A stretch of DNA of 64,000 nt from Agrostemma githago (lineage: Eukaryota > Streptophyta > Magnoliopsida > Caryophyllales > Caryophyllaceae): the NCBI GenBank assembly GCA_958450325.1, contig OY288250.1, positions 42,196,683 to 42,260,682 on the forward strand, written 5' to 3'. A program made the position numbers and the translations under genes. Under the pieces are notes generated by a model. That model did not search any database. It had not been told where the DNA came from and was given only the letters and a program-made list of their open reading frames with translations. Below, piece by piece: positions 9,820-21,390 of this stretch. The stretch's first letter is position 1. Every line of letters begins with the position of its first letter.

Positions 9820-12170
9820 GATTCTGAAACTTGAGGGCAAAATTTGCCCAAATATCCCGCACCTCGTCAATTTGCTCAACTGAATATGTCTTTGGGGCTC
9901 TTATCATCAACTATCAACAAAATTAATTAAACATAAGTGACGGTTTAATTATGTTCATGCTGACACATGATTAAAATAAATAAGCATTAACATACATCTG
10001 GGATGACTTTCATATATCGAAATCTAATGAGCTCCAACATATACCGACAAACATAGTAGCCGCACAAGACGAAATCTTCTGGCTGCTAAGGACACTAAAA
10101 TATACACTCACTATTAGAGGCATATTCAAAATGACAAAGTTTACGACTAAAGTATGTAAATGAACGAATAAAGTATGGATTGATATTAAAAATACCTTAA
10201 TTTTTTTTCAAATAAAGGGTTTTTGCCTCCAACCCGGCAAGTGGATCCATAGAGTTCATTTTGGTAAATGCCCTGTTTTAAATACATAGTTTTACATACA
10301 ATTGTATTATAGAGAGTTATCAACAAAATGTTAACCTTTACCGTAATATGAAAAATAAAATCAGGTGTCGTTGGACTTACATAGTAAGTGTCTCCTCGAG
10401 AAAAGGACAAGGTTCCAACGGTCCAGATGGATCACACCAATACACTTTACTTTCGGATAGGCTAATAACAACCAACATCCAATGTAAACTACAAGTTTAG
10501 AAATAAAATTTTACAGAACTGAAATCATTATATGCGAACAATTATTTAACTAATAGTGCTATGAAAAGATAAGTGTATACTTACCCTTCGTGATAAGCTG
10601 CAAATACATGTTTTAGATTCTGACCACAAACAGTACACTTTATTGCATTGACAATATAATTTGATCAAACATCTTCGTCTTCAACACCAGCATATTTTGC
10701 AATGTCTCTGAGCATAAGATTCCATATGAACTACTACAATCATTTTCCTCAGTATAGTCCTTCAAATACCTAGCACAATAATAAATCAGTCTTTTTACTA
10801 ATAGTTGAACAAATTCAATCTCGTTTAAGAAACTGAAATAATAAACGAATCTATGTAATGTTGATGATAAATTCGATGTCCATTTATACCTCATAAAAAG
10901 AGATATATGACTTGCAGTAATCATTTTTTCGTCACACAGATCAACGAGCTCCTCATGAGATAGTAAACAAGTTTGCTTCAGATGTAGTACATGCTCGTCA
11001 ATGGGCACATGAATCATTGTTGTGGTAGACTTCAATACCCGAGCTTTATTTGCTAGTGTTTTCAAAGTCGGGGTTCTCAGTTTTTCCTTAAACTTACTAC
11101 TCACTTCGACATCAAGATAGGTGATTCTAGAGTGTGAGGGTGAAGGCTCTTTACGCAAATAACCGTCTAAACCTGCTTTCTCGTCTTCCTTATATCTCTG
11201 AATCACCTTTTATAAATTTATTTAAAACACATAAATAAGAATTATATATGACGCACATAAACTTAAATATATTTGAAATAATTATTTATTAAAAATATCG
11301 ATTACCAAATTAGGATCATGGATATGTTTTTCCGGCCACTGAACAAATGAGTCTTTGGCATGAATCAATATCATCATTTCATCAGTAGGTACAAGTAACT
11401 TGGCATTTTCTGATCCGGGGTACACTCTTTTTATAGACACTTTTTTGAAGCCATCACGTAAAGAGTTATCATGAATAGAAACAAATTCTTCCTTTCTTCG
11501 CATATACACCATTCCCGAAGCCACCATCATTTTCGGATCTTTAGGCAACGATAATAGACAATCTTCTCAGACCTTAAAATTTCACATAATTAATGTGAAT
11601 ATATTAATTGGTTTATTAATAAGTTAAAATATGTTATTAATAATCACAAAATGATCAGATAAAATAAGTTAAGATATAACCTGTGCTGATGGAACAAGGG
11701 TTCTAGTTGGATTAATAGTTGGCTTAAGTCCACGATAAATGGTATCCTCCCGGGGTTGCTCCTTACGAAGCGACTCGTCACAAAGTGACTCCTCACTTGT
11801 CAATTGTTGTGGGTGACTCTTAAACTAAGGATTGGATCCAGGAGTAGATGATAGGTGGGTACTCATAGGTATCACTTTTTCCAAACCATCAAGTAAATCT
11901 CCACTTGGTTTTTCACCCGTTTTCAAACAATGCAACATGATGGCTATTTTCTTCTCCATGTCGTTTACCTTCACGAACAAAGACAAAAATAATACTATAT
12001 AATATGTGGATACTCATAAATTTAATGTCATGTTTGAACTATAGTGTCTCAGCTACTGTCTTAACTGACACTTACCTTTTGTTTTAACTCTATTTGTGTT
12101 TCATTTTTAGGACCCTTCCCAAAATATTCAGTTATGCCTATGCCTTGAGCAACTCCCCGCACACGACCCG
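9820..12170 (-). pseudogene. CACTA second gene: DUF8039-like and Ulp1 (C48) protease-like, decayed
   Basis: Read leftwards from 12170: RVRGVAQGIGITEYFGKGP, then MEKKIAIMLHCLKTGEK (coiled). Next comes a DUF8039-like block (11548-11282: MVASGMVYMRRKEEF to DSFVQWPEKHI), a linker (11206-10640), then the Ulp1 core. The core keeps HWMLVVISLSESKVYWCDPSG (His codon 10482-10484, Asp 10431-10433) and PEDFVLCGYYVCRYMLELI (Cys codon 10062-10064), so the catalytic H, D and C are all present. It ends with VEQIDEVRDIWANFALK near 9840. Plant CACTA elements often carry such a SUMO-protease-like gene; its role in transposition is unclear. Stops (one TAG just before the Cys block) and probable introns break the reading. 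Confidence 0.82.
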
Positions 12171-13515
12171 TGTAACACCCCTGATTTTATAAATTAAATT
12201 AAATCAAAGTTATATTCGTATTTTTATTTTATTTACGATTTAACTCGTAATTCTTAAAATTATTATAAAACGAATTTCTCGTTTAATCGTTTCAAACTCC
12301 TAAATTTCTATTTGTCTCGGAAACTCTTCTTATATTTAAAACATATTTTTACTTTTGTTTCGATTAATTTTATACATTTAATTTAATTCTCATTGAAAGT
12401 CTATTTTGACGACTTAAATTCTAAATTCTTTTTATTTATTTATATTTAAGCTCGAATTTTTTTTTGTCTCGAAGTTTATTTATATTATGTTTCGTCAAAA
12501 TATTTATTAAATTTTCCTCGAGAAATCAATTTAATTCACTTTAGCGAAAATTTATTATTTTATCGGGAAATACTATTTCAGCGTCTAATTATTTATTTCT
12601 ATAAATTTCGTTTTCGTATCGAATATTTGATTTACTTATTTTATTAGTCGACCCGATTATTTATTAATTTTATTAACTCGTTTAATTCGATTCGTGAGTC
12701 AGCCAACTTATCGATACGGAATTTGTTTACGCCGTATTTTCAAACCGATTCGTTACGGATTTGATCCCCTTCGGAATTCACTTAATTAATCCCTTCTCTT
12801 AATGTTTGTATTCAGTGGACCAATTATTCATTTCTTCTTCTTTCTTCCACTATTACATGTATTCCCTTATGCTTTTATTACACCTTTCCCCCCTTTACTG
12901 ATGTTTCTTCTTTTCCCCTTCCTCTTATAATTAACGTTCATTTCCACCGCTTCATTCCTTGATCTTCCCTCTCCTTGCTCGCCTTTTCTTCTTCACACCT
13001 TTACCAGCCTCATCATCAATATTGTCGACTTGCCTCTTCCTTCCTTTATTCCATGACAATCAGCACCTTTTCTCGATTTCCTCCATCGCTATCGATCCTC
13101 TGTTTCGTTGTTGCTGTTGCTGCTACACTATTGCTATTGCTGCTCCGTTTTGGTCTTGGTATCTGTGAGAGGTAACCTTCGTTTCCTCTGTTTCCTTCTT
13201 CTTCTTTTCTTCCTATTGTTTCCTCTTCCTTCTGCCCTTTTTCTCGTCATTCATCACCCTGTTTTCACCCATTTCTGGTTTCTGCGGTCATTGTCGTTGT
13301 TGTTTTATTGTTGCTGCACGCCACTTCTTCTTCTTCCTACTCCTCTTTTCGTTTTTGTTGCTGATCTACTGTACTGCGGTTGTTGTTACTGCTATACGGT
13401 TACGTTCCGTTCTCAGTTTTCTTCTTCTTCTTCTCTTGTTTGATTTCTCTCGCTGCTTTGTTGTTGATTAGTTTCCTTTGTTCGTTTCATCGATGCTGCA
13501 GTCCGTGTTGTTTGT

Positions 13516-15117
13516 TGATGGTAGGGATTCGTCACGTCCCAACCGTCAATAATATAACCGGCTATTCCTACGGTAGATAGGCCAAGTCGGGTCGAATCCA
13601 CGGGGACGGTAATGTATAGCCTAGATTAAGGTCACCCGATTACAAGACTAAGTCAACGAGCTAAGCTAAACTACTATGATAAGGAGAGGAGAAAACTAGA
13701 CTATGACTACGGCTAAGGAAGCAAACAAGGAAAACGAGCTAGGATTAGGTCGGGGTCAAAGGGGTAACGGAATGGTCAAGGGAGGACTAGAGCGAAGGAG
13801 GTAGTAGGGTAATCTAGGTAATGCCCGGGCTCTCGCAACTTAGACTCACCTAGAGGTTCCACCTAAAACCCAACTCGGCGATACACAACACAATCGGGGT
13901 TACTAGCACGCTATAGGCCTAGGTCGAATCCGGACTCTCGCAACTTAGACCGACCTAGGGGTCGTCCTCACCGGGCTCTCGCAACTTAATGAGGGGACCG
14001 AACCCACAAACAACTATCACTCACAATAGAAAAGCAAGGAAAACAAGCATTCATAACTACTTAGTCATTCAAGCATTTCTACAAACATGTGATGTGCACC
14101 AAACCAAGAGGAAACCCAAATCATCCACCAACATCCCCAACAATCCCTTAATCACCCAATTAACACCCTAATCACCCTACTAACCCTAGCAAGAACACTA
14201 CTCTAACATAATCATACTAATACTAACAAGATCAAGAGGATTCAACATAAGAAACAAAACTAACATAAACAAACTAGTGAAAACAATAAACAACAATCAA
14301 AGATTAAAACTTGGATGATTAAACATGAAAGATTAAAGGAAAAGAGAAAAGAAAGATTGTACCAACTACAAGGGATGAAAAGGAGAACACTTGTATAGAA
14401 GAAAACCCAAATAATTCCACCAAGGTTGTCAAGCTTGGATGGATTCTTCAAGAGATCCAATAATACAAGATTAAACTAAGATTAACTACTAATTATCGAC
14501 TAATCTACACTAATCTAATCTAATCTAACCTAAAGTAGTCTAGGCTTTAAGTTCTAATGAAGTGCATAAGCTTTACATAACAAGGGAAGGGTAATATAGG
14601 GTTACAAGTGGAAGGGAGAAGAAAGAAAACAAAGCGGTGCTGCAGCAGGCCCGTCCCGGCCGAGACGGGGTGGTCCCGGTCGGGAAGGGATGGTCCCAAC
14701 CGAGACAAGGTTGGTCTCGGCCAAGACGGCTCTTCACAGCAACCTCCTTGTTTGTGCACCTCATCCCGAACGGGATGAGCCTTGTAGGCCTCCATTATGA
14801 TCTTTTTGGTCCCTCCTTGGTTCTCATGGGCTTCTCACCGATTCTCGGGACTCGGGATCGGGTCTCGGAGGCTTGGGATTGGGTCCCAAGGTCTCGGGGT
14901 CGACTCCAAGGCATCGAGTCATCGTTCCTTAACTTCGTTGGCTCCAAAAAGTGTATGTATCGAGTCGGAATCGCTCCAACTCTTCCAAATCGGTCTCGGG
15001 AACCTGAAACGAACTAAAGGAAGCATAAGAAGCCCATAAACCGCTCCAAAGGAGCGATTCCACAAGGAAAATGGGACCAAAACACTACGAAATAAGCACT
15101 ACAAATGACACTTATCA
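13516..15117 (-). mobile_element. 3' LTR of Element A
   Basis: Reverse-complement LTR starting TGATAAGTGTCATTTG at 15117. It carries the palindrome array 14653-14777, a degenerate TATA region (TAATATA near 14592, where the sister LTR has TATATATA), and three copies of a CTCTCGCAACTTA motif (13827-13988). Confidence 0.93.
14653..14777 (-). repeat. LTR palindrome array of Element A (left LTR)
   Basis: About five units of the TCCCGRYCGGGA type, some decayed to TCCCRRCCGAGA. It starts 340 bp from the LTR 5' end. It has one unit fewer than the right LTR near the LTR-start side (a single TCCCGAACGGGA here, two there). Confidence 0.85.
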
Positions 15118-15132
15118 ACTCCCCCACACTTA
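15118..15132 (-). other. Polypurine tract of Element A
   Basis: Reverse complement reads TAAGTGTGGGGGAGT next to the LTR start, the same tract as in Elements B and C. Confidence 0.85.
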
Positions 15133-17632
15133 ACCCTTATTCGCCCTCGAGTAAGCACATACTAACTAATATACTAGCCGAATGGGTTTTAGCGCACCCT
15201 ACGCCCCTTCAACTCACGCGAGTGCACTTAGAGGAAAAGTGCACTCCGCAAGGCAAGTCGGGTCTTGCGACAAAACTGTGGATGCAACCGGACACAAAAC
15301 ACACAAACAAACAAACACACAAACAAACACATAATCGGTTGCACCCAAAAGAAAACAAATACCGCTTCCCTCAAACAAGCGGTGAATGAAACACCGGTTT
15401 AGGACTCGAGGTAAGCGACAACGTTCCCAAGCTAGCAATACAAACCAAGGTGGACTAAACCCTAATAGTATGACGATAAAGCAATAAAAACGTTGGTAAC
15501 TTACCTAGGTCCTCCTAACTTTCTAAAATCGTACTACGGAACGATCGGCGGAGTGGAAAAGTGAGGAGCCACGGTGTTAGTCGACACTGTAGGTAAGTGA
15601 GACCCCGCCCCCTTTAGCGTGAGCCAAGAGGGTCGTCCCGTATCTAAAACCGCCTAACTAGTCCAAGTAAAAAGGTGGAAATAATGCAAAATGAGGGAAG
15701 ACCGACTAATGCCGCTATCATCCTTCCTCGCGACTCGGTCCTTTGGTAGGCTCTTCACGGCAAAAGTCGGGAAAAGGCTTATTTTTGTGGGGATTTCTTT
15801 TTGTGAGACGGGTTTTCTTTTGGCATTTTCTTTCTTTTCGACATTTTGATTTGTTTGTTGCCATGCCATTTCTTTTTCTTCTTTTCTATTTTCTTTTTGG
15901 CTTTTGTGCCTTTTCTTTTTCTTCATTTCTTTTCTTTCTTTCATTTTTTTCTTTCTTTTTCTTTTCTTTGCCCTTTTGGCAATATTTGGCATTTTTGGCA
16001 TTCCTTTGATAATTGAGAAAGAGAGAAATCAATAAAAATTGCATTTTATTTGTGTGGGTATGTGTAGGAGGTAGGGTAATGGGTGAGTCGGGACGGCGCC
16101 TTCCTTTCTAACCCACAAAAAGTGGAGAACTTGGACTAATCGAACAATTCTAAACACGGTCACCTAGGGAACGAGATTCGGTAACCAAGGCCTTTTCACA
16201 CCGTGGGTGGTCATAGTGGTCAAAGTGCAAATCCCGTAGTAAATTCCTAGTAAGCTAGGTGGACTCAAGGTAAAGGACCAACGAAATCGTTGATTTAGGG
16301 TCATTCTACTAGACTAAAGTCCAAGACTCGATTTACACTACTAGGAAGAGAAAGTAAGCACTCACACACTAGCCTTTAAACTGGGTTTTCGAAAACGGTT
16401 TACACACACAAGACACACTTAACACGACACAAAACAAAGACACGACGAAAATGAAAGAAAAAGAGACAAATCAAAACAAAACAAAATGAGACAACATAAA
16501 CATATACAAACACCACCCCTATATTCCATACAAGTCACCAAATCATCCACCAATATGCACAAAGCTCCACCCGAGCACACAACATCACAATCTCCTCCAA
16601 ACTCCACAAGAGACAAAGGAGAGAAAGAAGGGATAGAAGAGGTTACCGGATGTCTTTAAAGCTTTCCAACGTTATCGGTGATTAAAGTAACCTATAAGGA
16701 AAAAAAAGGGCAAACACACAAAACAAAACAAATACACGACACAAGACACGAAAGGAAAACACACAAAAGGAAAATCTTTTTGATTTTTGCGAATTTTTTT
16801 CAAATTTTTAGGGATTTTTTAAGATTTTTTCGAAAAACTAAGAAAATAAAACTAACTATACTAGAATATCGCTCCCCCACACTTAAATCGAGCCATGTCC
16901 TCATGCTCGATCGTAGGGTGCGGAGAGACAAAAGAAAGAAAAAGAAACTATGAAAATAAAACTAAAAATCAAAAATAAAGTGAAGAAAAGGTAGAAGGTG
17001 TCCGGCCGGGGTGTAGTCAAGTCACCATGTGCCGAGACAAGAAAAGATATGGATGGGGGAAGAAATAAAAAGAAGGAAATAAAAGGAAATGGGAGGGGAG
17101 GGCTAGGTGTAATCAAGTCACCTAGCCCGGATTCCGCCTAAATCCGACTAAATCCTCAAAAAGAAAGTGAAAATCTTGTAAAAATTTGGATTTTGAATGA
17201 CTCTTGATGTAGTCACATCATCGAGAGTCGAGAGCAACAACTAACGAGGCCTCGAAGGCCACCATGACATCAAGACACAAAAGTGTATAAGGGGAAGGGA
17301 ATAGACAAAGGAAAACAAGCAACAACAAAAACGGAAAAGAAAGGATAGTTGCCATACCATAGGTTAGCAACTCACTCTCTCCATCGTCTCATAGATCAAT
17401 ATAAGCACTTGCTTGTCTTCATCATTGCTATCCCGCTTCAAGCTTGATAATACCGCATGGTAGAGGTGGTAAAGGTGTGAGGGGGGGTGGGATTTGATGT
17501 GGATCTCGGTGTAAAGTGAGGTGTATGGGTCATATGATAGGAACAAGGAGGAGTAAAGAGGTTGGGAGGGGGTATAGTGGATGGGTGGAGTCAAGCGTCG
17601 AAGAAAAAGGCTCAAAAGGGAGAAAGGGGACC
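15133..17632 (-). other. Non-coding 3' region of Element A
   Basis: Aligns block by block with Elements B (36020-38540) and C (47965-50445). It holds a 200-bp purine-rich stretch in the sense direction (pyrimidine-rich as shown, about 15800-15975), a hairpin with a polypurine-like tract (16871-16909) and blocks shared with Element 1. No protein is recognised; short open frames here are low-complexity. Confidence 0.7.
16871..16909 (-). other. Internal hairpin and polypurine-like tract of Element A
   Basis: In the sense direction the stem CGAGC..GCTCG encloses ATGAGGACATG and is followed by TTAAGTGTGGGGGAGC, nearly identical to the real PPT at 15118-15132. Confidence 0.6.
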
Positions 17633-17820
17633 ATCCCGGTCGGGATGGATGGTCCCGATCGGGTTGATAAACCCTTCCCGATCGGGAAGCTCTCGTCCCG
17701 GTCGGGAACGCACTCCAGTGAGTCCAATTTTCTGCACCTTCATCCCGATCAGGATGGCTCCTTCCCGGTCGAGATTCCTCATCCTTCCCGGTCGGGAAGC
17801 CCTCTTCCCAGTCGGGATGA
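17633..17820 (-). repeat. Internal palindrome array of Element A
   Basis: About eight TCCCGRYCGGGA units with starts mostly 19-23 bp apart (for example 17635, 17654, 17677 and 17697). It lies about 340 bp downstream of the end of the coding region, matching the place of the arrays in the other elements. Confidence 0.88.
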
Positions 17821-18148
17821 GTCTTCTTTGCTTCCCCAAGCCCAAAAGCTTATCATAAGCTTCAAAAACCGACTTCCTCGCTCGCAAACCAAACTCCATC
17901 ATCAACCATTCCTTTCTAGGAATCACCTTCACTTCACCTATCACAATAAACTCAAAGTACACATCAAATTCGCTCCCTCACATCGCTCATCAAAATACCA
18001 AAACAATTACAAGAATCCCACAAAAACAAAAGAGTCCAAGAAACAAAAATCACAAATACAAGCACAAGTACTCTAAAGAAGAGGAGAGGGGAATATACAA
18101 CATAACGGTTCTTTAGGAACTCCGTCAAACCGAGGATGGTGGACTCCA

Positions 18149-18383
18149 TTCTTCAACCATAGCCCTCAAGGGCATGGAGGAGCAAGTCGAACGCGCTACC
18201 GACATCATAGTGAAGGCCCAAGAAGCGCTCGAGCTTAACCGACCTCCACGGCCTCCAAGGAGGAGGCAAGAAGTAGGAATCAAAACACCCAAAATCATAT
18301 TTCAAATCGTCTCCGGGGTCTATCCATCCTACGAGCGTAACCGACCACTTCCTCCCTAAGCATTGCCTCCAATCACAAGCAAG
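18149..18383 (-). pseudogene. Element A: C-terminal tail module of the gag-like ORF, out of frame
   Basis: After the stop of the main frame at 18384 a shifted frame reads a tail containing DVGSAFDLLLHALEG (about 18160-18205). It is homologous to the C-terminal ends of the Element B protein (FARAFDLFLRALDG) and the Element C protein (VARVFDLLLRSLDG). A frameshift therefore separated it from the main frame. Function unknown. Confidence 0.6.
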
Positions 18384-19484
18384 TTACATCTCCATGAATC
18401 GAGGCACAAAGAGCGGTTTTGGCCTCATCTCTTCAATGCAAACCCCCACACTTTCCTCAAGTTGTGGTTCCCCATCTTCATCACTCGGCCCCACATCATC
18501 TTGGAGGAGAGGATCGAAACTTCTACCGGCGGTTTCAATCTCCTCCAAGTCATTACTTGGTTCACTAGCTAGGGGCTCTTGATGCATATCTAAATTATCG
18601 CACAAGGGCAACTCGAGGCTAACAATTTCACCTAACGACCTCACAAACTCCACCAACTCATCCAAGCCACTATCCTCCTCCAATTCCTCACCAAGAATGC
18701 CTTCACCAAGGGTTATCTCCTCATTGGTCTCTTTTTGGGTAGACGATTGAGGTTCTTCAAAGCAAACTTCTCCTCCAAAGGGAACTACATTGGCGGCTTC
18801 ATGGCTAGGTTGCTCCCCTTTCTCAAGTGGGCACCCTTCATCTAATTGTGATGTTCGGGATAAAAGCATTACGGTTTTAACCGCTATTGCATTTAATCGA
18901 GCATCCCTTGCCTCGTTTTCCCTTCGAAATCGGGCCATGAATTCATCTTGCTCTTTTTGCATTTGAATAGCCATTTCTTGTGTGCTCCTTTGCAATTGAA
19001 GAATCGAATGACACAACTCCAAGTTCGGCAATTGGTGGTCATTGGGGTCTTGTAAAGCTCCTTGATAATCTTGATGATGCCCAAGGGGTGGGGCATCATA
19101 TTGTTGGTAGCTAGGTTGGGGTGATTGGTAGTATTGTGGGTCATAGGGTTCATATTGTGGTTGGGGTGGAGGGTAATATTGTGGGTCTTGGGGGTATTGG
19201 CTTCCATATGGTGAATCTTGATTGAACATGGTGGGTTCACAATCATAACTCGAGTAATAGCCACCATGATCGTAGGAGTGATAGTCATTCACTTGTTGGT
19301 AGCCGTTTTCATAACCTTGAAGTTCATACCCACTAGAGTCTTGATCCCCCCAAGAAGCTTGATAGTAATTAGGAGTCATCATGTCGTAGCTTTGGTTCAT
19401 AGAAGAAGAGGGGTAGCTCATATCGGCTCCCGAGTATGTGGAGTTTAGATCAAACCCCATGCTTGCTCGAAAATCGTAGTCCAT
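18384..19484 (-). CDS. Element A gag-like protein (366 aa), lacks the capsid core
   Basis: The first Met lies about 270 bp downstream of the PBS and no longer frame is possible upstream. Residues 1-140 are rich in Tyr, Gln and Pro (PPPQPQYEPYDPQYY). Residues about 155-205 look coiled-coil (LCHSILQLQRSTQEMAIQMQ). The rest is acidic (Glu/Asp-rich). The coiled-coil part matches Element C (DARLNAIAVK against DARINAFMAH) and resembles the linker after the zinc knuckle in Element B's gag (MQRSTQEMQRSQMEIQ). No capsid domain, zinc knuckle or protease is present. It may bind gag of an autonomous partner through the coiled coil (inference). The frame is open apart from the separated tail. Confidence 0.7.
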   Translation of the reverse strand: MDYDFRASMGFDLNSTYSGADMSYPSSSMNQSYDMMTPNYYQASWGDQDSSGYELQGYENGYQQVNDYHSYDHGGYYSSYDCEPTMFNQDSPYGSQYPQDPQYYPPPQPQYEPYDPQYYQSPQPSYQQYDAPPLGHHQDYQGALQDPNDHQLPNLELCHSILQLQRSTQEMAIQMQKEQDEFMARFRRENEARDARLNAIAVKTVMLLSRTSQLDEGCPLEKGEQPSHEAANVVPFGGEVCFEEPQSSTQKETNEEITLGEGILGEELEEDSGLDELVEFVRSLGEIVSLELPLCDNLDMHQEPLASEPSNDLEEIETAGRSFDPLLQDDVGPSDEDGEPQLEESVGVCIEEMRPKPLFVPRFMEM

Positions 19485-19757
19485 ACCCGGTTGGAAACCC
19501 TCATTCTAGCAACCGTCCGTTTAAACGGCTCTGAGTTGCAAGAAGAAGATAATCACTACCTCTAAGCACAAACTGTAGACTAAGAACAAACGTGAGAAGT
19601 CTAGTGCTTTTTGGGCACTAGACAAGAGAGAAATAAACCACACACACACAAGAAGCAAAGTAACAAAAAGAAAAAAAAATAAAAAATAAAAGAAAAGAAA
19701 AACACAACACAAAGACTAAGTCAAGCAAAAAGGAAAACAAAGTCGAAACTAGCACCG

Positions 19758-19775
19758 TCCCTGGCAACGACGCCA
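19758..19775 (-). other. Primer binding site of Element A
   Basis: Sense strand reads TGGCGTCGTTGCCAGGGA, three bases from the LTR end. It is the tRNA-Asp-type site of Athila/Calypso with two changes against Elements B and C (TGGCGCCGTTGCCGGGGA). Confidence 0.85.
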
Positions 19776-19778
19776 AAT

Positions 19779-21390
19779 TGATGATAGGGATTCGTCACGT
19801 CCCAACCGTCAATAATATAACCGGCTATTCCTACGGTAGATAGGGCAAGTCGGGTCGAATCCACGGGGACGGTAATGTATAGCCTAGACTAAGGTCACCT
19901 GATTACTAGACTAAGTTAACGAGCTAAGCTAAACTACTATGATAAGGAGAGGAGAAAACTAGACTATGACTACGGCTAAGGAAGCAAACAAGGAAAACGG
20001 GCTAGGATTAGGTCTGGGTCAAAGGGGTAACGGAATGGTCAAGAGAGGACTATAGCGAAGGAGGTAGTAGGGTAATCTAGGTAATGCCCGGGCTCTCGCA
20101 ACTTAGACTCACCTAGAGGTTCCACCTAAAACCCAACTCGGCGATACACAACACAATCGGGGTTACTAGCACGCTATAGGCCTAGTCGAATCCGGGCTCT
20201 CGCAACTTAGACCGACCTAGGGGTCGTCCTCACCGGGCTCTCGCAACTTAATGAGGGACCGAACCCACAAACAACTGTCACCCACAAGAGAAAAGCAAGG
20301 AAAACAAGCATTCATAACTACTTAGTCATTCAAGCATTTCTACAAACATGTGATGTGCACCAAACCAAGAGGAAACCCAAATCATCCACCAACAATCCCT
20401 TAATCGCCCAATTAACACCCTAATCACCCTACTAACCCTAGCAAGAACACTACTCTAACATAATCATACTAATACTAACAAGATCAAGAGGATTCAGCAT
20501 AAGAAACAAAACTAACATAAACAAACTAGTGAAAACAATAAACAACAATCAAAGATTAAAACTTGGATGATTAAACACGAAAGATTAAAGGAAAAGAGGA
20601 AACAAAGATTGTACCAACTACAAGGGATGAAAAGGAGAACACTTGTATAGAAGAAAACCCAAATAATTCCACCAAGGTTGTCAAGCTTGGATGGATTCTT
20701 CAAGAGATCCAATAATACAAGATTAAACTAAGATTAACTACTAATTATCGACTAATCTACACTAATCTAATCTAATCTAACCTAAAGTAGTCTAGGGTTT
20801 AAGTTCTAATGAAGTGCATAAGCTTTACATAACAAGGGAAGGGTATATATAGGGTTACAAGTGGAAGGGAGAAGAAAGAAAACAAAGCGGAGCTGCAGCA
20901 GGCCCGTCCCGGCCGAGACGGGGTGGTCCCGGTCGGGAAGGGATGGTCCCGACCGAGACAAGGTTGGTCTCGGCCGAGACGGCTCTTCGCAGCAACCTCC
21001 TTGTTTGTGCACCTCATCCCGAACGGGATGAGGCCATCCCCAACGGGATGAGCCTTGTACGCCTCCATTATGATCTTTTTGGTCCCTCCTTGGTTCTCAT
21101 GGGCTTCTCACCGATTCTCGGGACTCGGGATCGGGTCTCGGAGGCTCGGGATTGGGTCCCAAGGTCTCGGGGTCGACTCCAAGGCATCGAGTCATCGTTC
21201 CTTAACTTCGTTGGCTCCAAAAAGTGTATGTATCGAGTCGGAATCGCTCCAACTCTTCCAAATCGGTCTCGGGAACCTGAAACGAACTAAAGGAAGCAAA
21301 AGAAGCCCATAAACCGCTCCCAAGGAGCGATTGCACAAGGAAAATGGGACCAAAACACTACAAAATAGGCACTACAAATGACACTTATCA
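19779..21390 (-). mobile_element. 5' LTR of Element A
   Basis: 1612 bp, close to the left LTR. It keeps a clean TATATATA (about 20844-20851, sense on minus), the palindrome array (20905-21053) and three CTCTCGCAACTTA motifs (about 20090-20255). Confidence 0.93.
20905..21053 (-). repeat. LTR palindrome array of Element A (right LTR)
   Basis: Units of TCCCGRYCGGGA type beginning 337 bp from the LTR 5' end and stopping about 54 bp before the TATA box. It has an extra ATCCCCAACGGGAT unit (about 21032-21047) absent from the sister LTR. Confidence 0.87.

Larger units (their letters stand above)
13516..21390 (-). mobile_element. Element A: non-autonomous Athila-type LTR retrotransposon
   Basis: Complete element on the minus strand, 7875 bp, with the duplication TTTGT on both sides (13511-13515 and 21391-21395). 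It has LTRs of 1602 and 1612 bp, a tRNA-Asp-type PBS and a polypurine tract, but codes only for a gag-like protein. The two LTRs are close in sequence. It sits inside the 3.6-kb solo LTR, nested four deep in the window. Confidence 0.95.

Noticed and set aside
12959..13580. Overlapping open frames rich in Leu, Phe, Cys and Tyr (for example 13108-13443)
   Set aside because: Pyrimidine-rich low-complexity DNA inside the large solo LTR, open in several frames at once, with no domain.
15654..16009. Lys/Glu-rich and Phe/Leu-rich open frames on opposite strands
   Set aside because: Produced by the conserved purine-rich tract of Element A; the same artefact appears in B (36453-36932) and C (49515-49777).
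17516..18076. 186-aa open frame and its overlapping partners over the internal array of Element A
   Set aside because: The GC-rich palindrome repeats lack stops; three frames are open together and the frame is not kept in B or C.
18893..19288. Met/Thr/His-rich frame on the minus strand
   Set aside because: Shadow of the Element A gag-like ORF in another frame; composition is explained by that ORF's Tyr/Gln repeats.
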